Shown: positions 1 through 5,294, counted from the first letter of the stretch. The stretch is 5,517 bases of DNA from Planctomycetota bacterium (GCA_021818565.1 JAKATV010000346.1:1-5517); one strand, 5' to 3'. The notes: a model not told the origin generated them from the sequence alone. Numbers and translations: made by a program.

Positions 1-74
1 GCGCGGCCTCGCGTACCAGACGGAACTTGTACCACAAAAGCAACGCTGGCGCAAATCCGTAAACACGAATATTA

Positions 75-104
75 TTTAATCTAAGACATGTCTATTTCTA
101 TATG
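75..104 (+). promoter_or_regulatory. Putative promoter/operator region of the XylR-type regulator
   Basis: An AT-rich stretch lies ahead of the regulator gene. A weak sigma70-like pair can be drawn: TTTAAT at 75-80, an 18-base spacer, and TATATG at 99-104. The perfect 10-bp palindrome AGACATGTCT (84-93) lies inside the spacer, where a bound repressor would block polymerase, so autoregulation is a possible reading. Both promoter boxes are poor matches and the palindrome is short, so this is a guess from position and symmetry only. Confidence 0.25.
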
Positions 105-153
105 TGATTTCGCCCTGACGATGTGTTGTTCACGATGCTGGCGGAGCGGCGGC

Positions 154-164
154 AAAGGGGTGAT
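154..164 (+). promoter_or_regulatory. Ribosome binding site that decides the regulator start
   Basis: AAAGGGGTGAT matches the complement of the 16S rRNA 3' end (AAGGAGGTGAT) at 9 of 11 positions. It precedes the ATG at 174, with 9 bases between the end of the match and the start codon. The GG-rich core sits about 13 bases away, slightly long. The earlier in-frame candidates, GTG at 123 and ATG at 135, have no such element, which together with the protein N-terminus favours 174. Confidence 0.45.
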
Positions 165-173
165 AATAGCCTG

Positions 174-1364
174 ATGCAAGCCGTTTATCTGCTAATTGAA
201 TCGTCGCGCGCATACGGACGTGGATTGTTGCACGGAATCGCAAAATTTTTGCGAATGCACAATGATTGGACAATTATCTACCGGGAGAACGCGCTCGGGG
301 GTGAGATCCCTGTGGATTTTCCTGGAAAGCATTGCGATGGAGTGATCGCCCGGATAGATACCGCGCGACAGATGAACTGGCTCTTGCGGCTCAAAGTTCC
401 GGTCGTGGAAGTACGAGGTCGTTTGGACACCGTCAAATTTCCCCGAATTACAATTGACGACAAAGCGGTGGCTGAAATGGCGGCGCAACACCTGCTCGCA
501 AGAGGCCTTCGCCATTTTGCGTTCTGTGGATTTGCCGGATCGGACTTTTCGCAGCGCAGGCGGGATTATTTTAATGCGGCCATTCGGGCAGCCGGATACA
601 CTGTGCAGATCTATGAAAGTGAAAGTCCTACTCTGCCGAGCGGGGCGAGCACGACAGATATCGAAATCGCCGCCGCGTCGCAGGAAGCGAAAGTGGGGGG
701 CTGGCTAAGCCGCTTGCCGCGGCTGACCGGCTTATTAGCGTGTAACGATGTTTGCGGACGACAGGTTCTTCACATTTGCCATACCCTTGACATGCCTGTG
801 CCGGACCATCTCGCCGTCATTGGCGTCGATAACGACGAAATTCTTTGCGATTTGGCCGAGCCTCCAATGAGCAGTGTCATCTTACCCACCGAACGCATGG
901 GATATCAAGCGGCCGACTTGCTTGCCAACATGATGAACGGAATGGAAGCGCCGCGTCACGAGATTCTGGTTCCACCCATAGGGGTTATGAAACGACGCAG
1001 CACGGATGCGGTGGCGGATGATGCATGCGTAGCGGCCGCCCTGAGGTTCATCCGCGAAAAAGCCTGCACGAATATCAACGTCGATGATATCCTGGATCAC
1101 TTGGCTGAAAAGAAGTTGTTGCTGTCCCGCAGCACCTTGGATCGCCGGTTCGAGGTAACAATAGGGCGTTCCCCCAAACAGCAAATTCTTGAAGCCCGGA
1201 TGGAACGCGTGCGGCAACTCCTCTTGGACACGACCTGTTCCTTAGAGCAGATCGCCTCACTATCAGGCTTCGCGGATGCACCCCAACTCTCAACGGTTTT
1301 TAAGCGCTACACCGGTCAGGCACCCGGCGAATTTCGCCGCTCCGTACAGCCGGGACCGATGTAG
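174..1364 (+). CDS. XylR-type transcriptional regulator (LacI-like sensor domain fused to AraC-type DNA-binding domain)
   Basis: A 396-residue cytoplasmic transcription factor of the XylR family, which couples a periplasmic-binding-protein-like sugar sensor to an AraC-type helix-turn-helix pair. The N-terminus VYLLIESSRAYGRGLL (residues 4-19) is the family hallmark and supports starting at ATG 174; a longer frame back to GTG 123 would add 17 residues with no family resemblance. Residues 1 to about 275 form the sensor domain, with PRITIDD and then GVDNDE at 217-222, followed by the usual 'LAEPPMSSVI' stretch. About 283-390 is the AraC domain: the first helix-turn-helix ends in SRSTLDRRF, and the second is CSLEQIASLSGFADAPQLSTVFKRYTG in outline, ending near EFRR. 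Length is normal for the family. E. coli XylR senses xylose, but in this lineage the family is widely expanded and the ligand cannot be read from sequence, so no symbol is given. It lies upstream of and parallel to a lectin/pseudopilin pair, its plausible target. Confidence 0.93.
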   Translation: MQAVYLLIESSRAYGRGLLHGIAKFLRMHNDWTIIYRENALGGEIPVDFPGKHCDGVIARIDTARQMNWLLRLKVPVVEVRGRLDTVKFPRITIDDKAVAEMAAQHLLARGLRHFAFCGFAGSDFSQRRRDYFNAAIRAAGYTVQIYESESPTLPSGASTTDIEIAAASQEAKVGGWLSRLPRLTGLLACNDVCGRQVLHICHTLDMPVPDHLAVIGVDNDEILCDLAEPPMSSVILPTERMGYQAADLLANMMNGMEAPRHEILVPPIGVMKRRSTDAVADDACVAAALRFIREKACTNINVDDILDHLAEKKLLLSRSTLDRRFEVTIGRSPKQQILEARMERVRQLLLDTTCSLEQIASLSGFADAPQLSTVFKRYTGQAPGEFRRSVQPGPM

Positions 1365-1727
1365 AACGGACACACCATACTAACGAAGCACGACCCAGCA
1401 AAGCGACATAGCAAACTAGGCGATTAGCCCAATCGTGCTGCTGCGACCTCTACTCTACGGTCCCCCGGTTGAGAGCCAGAGCCTTTTTTAGTGCCGAAGT
1501 GCGAAGGTTGGGTTGGCATCAGGACACATGATGTCAGCGTAAGGACAGCCCGATCCGCCGCGGAAGCCCAGCTACAGGAGACACCCCGATACGCAAATAC
1601 AACATTGAACGCCAACCAAACCAGTGGCAAACACCCCGTTGCAATGGGCGCGGTGCGCGTCTGTTCAGCACATCATAAACAATGAAAAACTCGCCAAAAA
1701 ACTCGCTTGTTTAAGGACGAGGCATTT
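1365..1727. other. Gap without a convincing gene
   Basis: These 363 bases follow the regulator stop codon. A 64-codon frame with a GTG start (1491-1685) and a 68-codon frame on the minus strand (1424-1630) exist, but neither has a ribosome binding site, a signal peptide or any family resemblance. The stretch has hairpin potential: 1387-1439 (listed separately) and 1515-1535, with arms GGCATCA and TGATGTC (one G-T pair) around a 7-base loop. A run of six T at 1484-1489 has no good stem before it. I see no tRNA or recognisable RNA family. Confidence 0.5.
1387..1439 (+). repeat. Inverted repeat downstream of the regulator, possible 3' hairpin
   Basis: The 7-base arms AGCACGA (1387-1393) and TCGTGCT (1433-1439) are perfectly complementary and begin 22 bases after the regulator's stop codon. 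A smaller hairpin (GGC-GATTA-GCC, 1419-1429) sits inside. No T-run follows directly, so it is not a classical intrinsic terminator; it could end or protect the regulator mRNA. The 53-base span is too short for a tRNA despite the 7-bp arms. Confidence 0.3.
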
Positions 1728-1789
1728 ATCAAGTTTGCGACGAAGCGACCCCCGGCGAACCCGGCGGGTAATGGCTCGGTAAATTTGAT
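1728..1789. repeat. Inverted repeat enclosing a GC-rich hairpin
   Basis: The outer arms ATCAAGTTT (1728-1736) and AAATTTGAT (1781-1789) pair over nine positions with one G-T pair. Between them C1749-G1755 can pair with C1761-G1768, with C1765 bulged and the loop CGAAC. The result is an AU-rich basal stem carrying a GC-rich inner stem, as many structured RNAs have. I cannot match it to any riboswitch consensus I know. It lies upstream of the best promoter candidate for the next gene, so it would be RNA only if transcription starts earlier. It could instead be a DNA element. Confidence 0.35.
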
Positions 1790-1805
1790 TAAAAATGACA
1801 ATGAG

Positions 1806-1822
1806 ATGACGAAATTCGACAT
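1806..1822. promoter_or_regulatory. Operator-like palindrome abutting the -35 box
   Basis: ATGACGAAATTCGACAT is symmetric about position 1814. Of its eight base pairs only 1809/1819 (A against A) fails to match. Its last base is the first base of the proposed -35 box at 1822-1827. Bacterial regulators often bind such 15-20 bp dyads. Its place suits an activator touching polymerase, or a repressor, and the upstream XylR-type protein is an obvious candidate, although AraC-type domains often bind direct rather than inverted repeats. Confidence 0.4.
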
Positions 1823-1849
1823 TGTACCCATAATAACCTTGTTTATACT
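1822..1849 (+). promoter_or_regulatory. Putative sigma70-type promoter of the lectin/PEP-CTERM gene
   Basis: TTGTAC (1822-1827), a 16-base spacer and TATACT (1844-1849) form a reasonable housekeeping promoter in an AT-rich stretch. Transcription would start near 1856 and give a leader of about 100 bases. The truncated gene at the window end also has TATACTC ahead of it. Confidence 0.4.
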
Positions 1850-1872
1850 CAATGTAAATTCATCATTATCCG

Positions 1873-1891
1873 CCACCACGTAGGTTGGTGG
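1873..1891 (+). other. Leader hairpin 1
   Basis: CCACCA (1873-1878) pairs with TGGTGG (1886-1891) around a 7-base loop, giving a 6-bp stem near the proposed 5' end of the transcript. The flanking ATCC (1868-1871) can alternatively pair with GGAT (1890-1893). Five-prime stem-loops often stabilise mRNA; nothing more specific can be said. Confidence 0.35.
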
Positions 1892-1897
1892 ATCCGT

Positions 1898-1923
1898 AAC
1901 CCGGCCGGTCTGCCGGGGTTTTT
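1898..1923 (+). terminator. Terminator-like hairpin inside the leader of the PEP-CTERM gene
   Basis: AACCCGGC (1898-1905) pairs with GCCGGG and TT (1912-1917, 1919-1920), with G1918 bulged and a 6-base loop, and is followed by TTTTT (1919-1923). This is the form of an intrinsic terminator. Only 34 bases lie between it and the ATG at 1958, and only 21 before the ribosome binding site, so the gene's promoter must lie upstream and transcripts must read through the element. It may therefore be an attenuator. The left arm contains the self-complementary octamer CCGGCCGG (1901-1908), which offers an alternative fold. Confidence 0.45.
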
Positions 1924-1928
1924 AAGTG

Positions 1929-1950
1929 GCTCCCCAAAAGGAGCGAGGAG
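1929..1950 (+). promoter_or_regulatory. Ribosome binding site next to a possible switchable hairpin
   Basis: GAGGAG (1945-1950) is a very strong Shine-Dalgarno sequence, 7 bases (all T) from the ATG at 1958, and it fixes that start. Just before it GCTCC (1929-1933) pairs with GGAGC (1940-1944), leaving the site free. The same CTCC (1930-1933) can instead pair with GGAG (1947-1950), burying the site. The two folds exclude each other. The first looks more stable, with five pairs and a short loop. Confidence 0.45.
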
Positions 1951-1957
1951 TTTTTTT

Positions 1958-3697
1958 ATGAAGCGGTACATTCCACAGGTTGTCGGGTGCCTTTGTGCAT
2001 CGAGCTTGGTTTTGGCGGCGGCCGGTCAGATACGAGCCGATATCACCGATGGATTCTCGAGCGCGAACGCATCCAACTGGACGTTTAACGCTAACGCGAC
2101 CTCCACCAGCAACAGCGTTCCACTTATTTCCGGCAGCGTGCTGGTGCTCACCAGCGATAACGGCAATGAAGCTTCAAGCGCATGGTACAATACGCCGCAG
2201 GATATCTCCAGCTCTTGGACCGCAACGTTCACTTGGCAGTGGACCAGCGCAGCAAACAATCCAGCGGATGGTTTCATGTTTGTTCTGCAGAACGCCGGGT
2301 TGAATGCTTTAGGCGGTGCTGGAGGCTCCAAGGGTTATCAGGGCGGTGCCAACAGTACCAGTAACATTGCCGTCACGCCGAGTGTTGGGGTGGGAGTTGA
2401 GAACTACGGAGGAGACACGAATAATCTCACTTTGGGCATTAATGACCAGTTTGCTCAGTCCATCAACGTACCGGGCAGCACGCTTAACGCCCATACCGAC
2501 GCCAATCCCATCAACTTCACCGTGAGCTATTATGCACCGGATAACGTAGTTAATGTAAGCGCTGTCGATTCGACGATCTCCTCCAACGCATTCAGCTACA
2601 ACATCTATTCCATGCCTGGCCAATACAGTATGGATACCTATCCGCTGAATCCGGCGACTGTCGTCGGCCAGAATACCGCCTATGTAGGCTTTACCGGTGC
2701 CACCGGAGGAGCCAGCGAAGAGCAAGACTTCAGCAATTTCAATTTTTCCGCTGGTGCCAGTGTACCGCCGAATTACCAGGCTCCTCCATCGACTCCCGCC
2801 TACGTAAGTGTAACGCGGTCGCCGATCGCCCTGACCGCGAGTAGTTTTAATGAGGCGGAAGTGGTGCCGAACACCGCCAGCCTGACCGAGGGTGCCACCT
2901 CCCCCATACCTACCAGTGTGCTGGCCGGGTCGGTGGACGGGTCATACGCATTCTATGAAGCTGGCACCAGCGTCACGGAAAACGGTACCGCCACACCGTT
3001 GCCGGGTGGTTTACCAACCTCCGGTCAGTTTGTCAGCCAGGGCGACGGCGTAACTACTTTTCAGTTCCAACCTTACACCGGAAATACTGCATTAGCTATT
3101 AGTAGTAACCCCGGACAGATGGGACAAAACGGCAAACCCTTGCCCATCTCCGGAACCATGACACTTGCGTCCCCCCATGCCTTCAGCACGCTGGCCATAC
3201 TCGCCACGAGTGGTAACGGTGCCAGTTTTGCCAATGTGCGGTTTAATTTTGTCGATTCCCACGGTGACCCGGTCGATGTCGCCACCGATTATGCAGCATT
3301 TGACTGGTACAATGGCGGCTCCGGGACAACGCCTGACGGGAATGCCTGGGGAACTTGCTTGGCTGGAATCGGACGCATTAAGATCAGTAACAGCACACCA
3401 GATGCCGGATCGGTGTCAAGCGGTAATCCGAAACTTTATGAAACCGCATTTAACCTCGCCAATTTAACGGGGCTTAACGATGCCGGGCAACTGGTCACGG
3501 GCAACTACAGCGGCGATATTCTTAATTCTTTGACGTTCTTCGGCCCCAGCGGCAACGTGACAAATATTTATGCCGTCAGTGGCAGTGCGGACGCGGCCAG
3601 TAGTGTGCCGGAGCCATCGGTTGCGTTGCTGCTGTTCGCGGGTGCCGGCTTATCGCTGGTGTTGCGACAACGCGCGACCGGTGCGCAGCGGCGTTAA
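1958..3697 (+). CDS. Secreted L-type lectin-domain protein with PEP-CTERM sorting signal
   Basis: This 579-residue protein is exported and probably surface-sorted. Residues 1-27 are a signal peptide: KR at 2-3, a hydrophobic core to about 22, and likely cleavage after AAA or IRA. About 28-266 resembles an L-type (legume-lectin-like) fold: DGFSSANASNW near the start, ADGFMFVLQ around 103-110, GGAGGSKGYQGG, GVGVENY with E148 where legume lectins have AVEFD, and a closing YVGFTGATGG...FNF strand. This suggests glycan binding, but the sugar-binding residues are not conserved clearly enough to name a ligand. About 352-540 is a second domain, with FQPYTGNTALAIS and TMTLASPHAFSTLAILATSG as its core, which I know only as a recurrent pattern in exported planctomycete proteins. 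The tail VPEPS (550-554), a hydrophobic segment (555-569) and a basic end (R570 onward) form a PEP-CTERM signal, normally processed by an exosortase elsewhere in the genome. C467 is the only cysteine outside the signal peptide. A pseudopilin gene follows after 132 bases. Confidence 0.92.
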   Translation: MKRYIPQVVGCLCASSLVLAAAGQIRADITDGFSSANASNWTFNANATSTSNSVPLISGSVLVLTSDNGNEASSAWYNTPQDISSSWTATFTWQWTSAANNPADGFMFVLQNAGLNALGGAGGSKGYQGGANSTSNIAVTPSVGVGVENYGGDTNNLTLGINDQFAQSINVPGSTLNAHTDANPINFTVSYYAPDNVVNVSAVDSTISSNAFSYNIYSMPGQYSMDTYPLNPATVVGQNTAYVGFTGATGGASEEQDFSNFNFSAGASVPPNYQAPPSTPAYVSVTRSPIALTASSFNEAEVVPNTASLTEGATSPIPTSVLAGSVDGSYAFYEAGTSVTENGTATPLPGGLPTSGQFVSQGDGVTTFQFQPYTGNTALAISSNPGQMGQNGKPLPISGTMTLASPHAFSTLAILATSGNGASFANVRFNFVDSHGDPVDVATDYAAFDWYNGGSGTTPDGNAWGTCLAGIGRIKISNSTPDAGSVSSGNPKLYETAFNLANLTGLNDAGQLVTGNYSGDILNSLTFFGPSGNVTNIYAVSGSADAASSVPEPSVALLLFAGAGLSLVLRQRATGAQRR

Positions 3698-3718
3698 CGC
3701 TTGGGACCATAGCCGAAC

Positions 3719-3748
3719 AGGAGCAGGCCTATCGGGCGGCCTGCTCCT
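3719..3748 (+). terminator. Perfect 11-bp hairpin between PEP-CTERM and pseudopilin genes
   Basis: AGGAGCAGGCC (3719-3729) and GGCCTGCTCCT (3738-3748) are perfectly complementary around an 8-base loop, beginning 21 bases after the PEP-CTERM stop codon. The stem is strong, but no T-run follows (AGGGTAATAG). It may terminate part of the transcripts or act as a 3'-end stabiliser after processing, letting the upstream gene be expressed more than the downstream one. No clear promoter is visible between it and the pseudopilin, which favours partial read-through. Confidence 0.55.
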
Positions 3749-3818
3749 AGGGTAATAGGTACTTGTTTGTATTTTGCCTTTTCAGCCGCGATGGCTGGTT
3801 GGCGCGTCAGGCTTATAT

Positions 3819-3823
3819 GGAGA
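3819..3823 (+). promoter_or_regulatory. Ribosome binding site that decides the pseudopilin start
   Basis: GGAGA lies 6 bases before the ATG at 3830, with the spacer CTTTTT. Upstream in-frame candidates (TTG 3767, ATG 3791) lack such a site, and the sequence they would add does not look like a prepilin leader. Confidence 0.6.
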
Positions 3824-3829
3824 CTTTTT

Positions 3830-4903
3830 ATGAGTACTGCCTGTCTCAATTTTTTACCAAGTGCATTGAAGTATTCCGCAGTCCGTCGAAAGATCCTGCA
3901 CGGCTTCACCTTGGTCGAGCTGCTGGTTGTGATTTCCATCATCGCGGTACTCATTGCGCTTCTGCTGCCGGCACTGGCGGCGGCACGCGAGAGTGCGCAA
4001 CGGGTTGTATGTGCTTCCAACCTACGCAGTATCGGGCAGCTTAGCGAGGAGTTCGCGGTCAGCCACCGGGGCTATTTCCCGCAGGCATTCACTAACAATC
4101 AATATCGCACAGCACAACCATTCTATTTCCGTTATGCCCCACCGGGCTGGATGGGGTGGTCCAACAATGAATCAACCTCCGCATACGAAAACGATTACGG
4201 TCCCACGGGCTGGCGCGATTATGGCACGCCGATCCAAGTGCTTGAAAAATACGGGGGCGGTGTGTCGGATAGCAAAATCGCCAAAATTTTTGTGTGCCCC
4301 AGCGCTCTCAACCAGACGGCTTTCCACGATTGGCAGTTTATACTCCCACCGACTTATCCAAACCCCAAGCCCACACCTGCAAATATCCACCCTGTACCGG
4401 GTGTCCCGCAGTTATCCTATGATCCGGCAACCGTGAACGACAACTGGGGACCGTTTATGACCATCGGCTATATGTACTTGGGCGGTTATGGCAACAATCC
4501 GTATCTTACGCCGAGCAATGGATTTTACAGTTCAGAAAACTGGGCGGGCAACAAGGTCAATCCAACCTCGTATAATCAGGCTATTCCGAAGCCAGCCACT
4601 TCCACCAGCAGCAACCCCCGGGACATCCTCGCGGCTGATGTGGTGGCGCAGCAGGGACAGGACCTCAGTGTTGTGCCGCAGTATTTATTTAACCACCCCA
4701 GCAACTCCAATCCACTTGTGCCGGCTTTTCAGAATGTGCTGTATGGGGACGGCCATGTGACCGGCTACAGCTATCCCTATAAAACGCTTAATACCACGTT
4801 TTCAGGCCGGGTCATTAAGGGGAACTGGGGCATCACGCACGTAACCGCCGGCGGCACACTCTCCGGCAACGTGTACTTTTATTGGCCCGCCACGCTGAGG
4901 TGA
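3830..4903 (+). CDS. Type II secretion/type IV pilus-like pseudopilin with C-terminal DGHV motif
   Basis: A 357-residue protein of the large prepilin-like family common in Planctomycetota, Verrucomicrobiota and Lentisphaerota. Residues 1-25 are a basic leader ending in RRKILHG; a prepilin peptidase would cut between G25 and F26 and methylate F26, with the essential E30 at position +5 of FTLVELLVV. The helix 26-51 is the membrane anchor and assembly surface. CASNLRSIGQ (61-70) is the usual sequence after the helix. The globular part is rich in Tyr, Asn, Gly and Pro, with a GYMYLGGYG segment at 213-221. The end holds NVLYGDGHV (DGHV at 307-310), the signature of the prepilin-associated H-X9-DG domain, although the nearest upstream His is H289, giving a spacing of 17 rather than 9. 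ATG 3830 is chosen for its ribosome binding site. The protein probably joins a pseudopilus at the inner membrane; its exact role and partners are unknown. It follows the lectin/PEP-CTERM gene, possibly in one transcript. Confidence 0.92.
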   Translation: MSTACLNFLPSALKYSAVRRKILHGFTLVELLVVISIIAVLIALLLPALAAARESAQRVVCASNLRSIGQLSEEFAVSHRGYFPQAFTNNQYRTAQPFYFRYAPPGWMGWSNNESTSAYENDYGPTGWRDYGTPIQVLEKYGGGVSDSKIAKIFVCPSALNQTAFHDWQFILPPTYPNPKPTPANIHPVPGVPQLSYDPATVNDNWGPFMTIGYMYLGGYGNNPYLTPSNGFYSSENWAGNKVNPTSYNQAIPKPATSTSSNPRDILAADVVAQQGQDLSVVPQYLFNHPSNSNPLVPAFQNVLYGDGHVTGYSYPYKTLNTTFSGRVIKGNWGITHVTAGGTLSGNVYFYWPATLR

Positions 4904-4921
4904 GGGACTGCGTGGCGGCCA
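4883..4921 (+). terminator. Long hairpin around the pseudopilin stop codon
   Basis: CCGCCACGC (4887-4895) pairs perfectly with GCGTGGCGG (4910-4918). Letting C4887 bulge allows outer pairs TGGC/GCCA (4883-4886 with 4918-4921) for about 12 pairs. The 14-base loop contains the stop codon TGA (4901-4903). No T-run follows. Translating ribosomes would melt it until they terminate, so it would form only behind the last ribosome. It may serve as terminator or mRNA 3' protector, like the hairpin after the preceding gene. Confidence 0.5.
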
Positions 4922-5275
4922 GCAGGTGCGGTATTGATCCTCAATTGCGGCGTTACACCGTATTGCAATTTCCGTAGCCGTTCGCGGCCCTGAAAGCATA
5001 AGTGTCCGCGTTTGGCTGTCCGGCGAAGTGGTTGCTGACAGTTTGATATAAGGAATTCGAAGACGCCAGGTTGCTCCCGTGGCGATGGTGGACTAAGGGC
5101 GTTCGTTCCATGGCCATCCGCGATCGCTCCGTGTGGCGTGCGCCGGACGGGGATGGAGCGCCACGATGCGGCTGGTCTATCCCGCCAAGTTATCTAAATT
5201 TTGCGGGGTTTTTGGCCCGTGACATGAATGGTTACAAACATGCTTCAGTTGCGGCATGCTGGAGCTGATAACGGC
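4922..5275. other. Gap without a convincing gene; structured segment and terminator inside
   Basis: No reading frame here carries a recognisable protein. A 65-codon frame at 5071-5268 has no ribosome binding site or family resemblance and runs through the terminator at 5181-5213. Inverted repeat AATTGC (4943-4948)/GCAATT (4965-4970) is present. In 5114-5164, the segment 5151-5164 can pair with three different upstream hexamers: CCATCC 5114-5119, CGCTCC 5125-5130 and GTGGCG 5133-5138. With the terminator downstream, this could be a long 3' untranslated region or a small RNA. Confidence 0.4.
5181..5213 (+). terminator. Intrinsic terminator in the gap after the pseudopilin
   Basis: CCCGC (5181-5185) pairs with GCGGG (5203-5207); with C5186 bulged, AAG (5187-5189) extends the stem against TTT (5200-5202). 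The stem is followed by G and TTTTT (5209-5213). The T-run fits + strand transcription only. It is 278 bases beyond the pseudopilin stop, so it ends either a long 3' untranslated region or an RNA that starts within the gap. Confidence 0.5.
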
Positions 5276-5294
5276 GGTGACGAAAAAAGTCACC
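5276..5294. repeat. Inverted repeat GGTGAC/GTCACC
   Basis: GGTGAC (5276-5281) and GTCACC (5289-5294) flank the 7-base spacer GAAAAAA. It could be a hairpin or a protein-binding dyad. It lies directly upstream of the tandem AAGT...ACTT motifs near the truncated gene's promoter. No T-run follows. Confidence 0.4.

Noticed and set aside
1..84. C-terminal tail of an upstream gene on the + strand, or the start of a divergent gene
   Set aside because: All three forward frames stay open for about 20-27 codons before stopping (about 62, 79 and 84), none has recognisable residues, and on the minus strand only an unsupported GTG (35) opens to the edge. The stretch is too short to decide.
123..173. Longer start for the regulator (GTG 123 or ATG 135)
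   Set aside because: No ribosome binding site precedes either, and the added residues do not resemble the family N-terminus, which begins at the ATG of 174.
1387..1439. tRNA gene suggested by perfect 7-bp arms
   Set aside because: The span is 53 bases, too short, and there is no T-loop or anticodon-arm pattern.
1467..1489. Intrinsic terminator before the six-T run
   Set aside because: The preceding sequence holds a direct repeat (AGAGCC twice) but no stable stem next to the T-run.
1491..1685. 64-codon frame with GTG start in the gap after the regulator
   Set aside because: No ribosome binding site, no motif, no signal peptide; composition is unremarkable and the sequence overlaps hairpin-forming DNA.
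1737..1780. Known riboswitch (cyclic di-GMP, cobalamin, fluoride, SAM/SAH types considered)
   Set aside because: The conserved core sequences of these classes are absent; only generic stem pairing is seen.
1673..1879. 68-codon minus-strand frame
   Set aside because: It runs through the AT-rich promoter and operator-like region and the inverted repeat, and has no family resemblance.
5120..5127. GCGATCGC octamer resembling the cyanobacterial HIP1 repeat
   Set aside because: It occurs singly and nothing else suggests a cyanobacterium.
5071..5268. 65-codon frame before the truncated gene
   Set aside because: It has no ribosome binding site or motif and crosses a T-tailed terminator and structured DNA.
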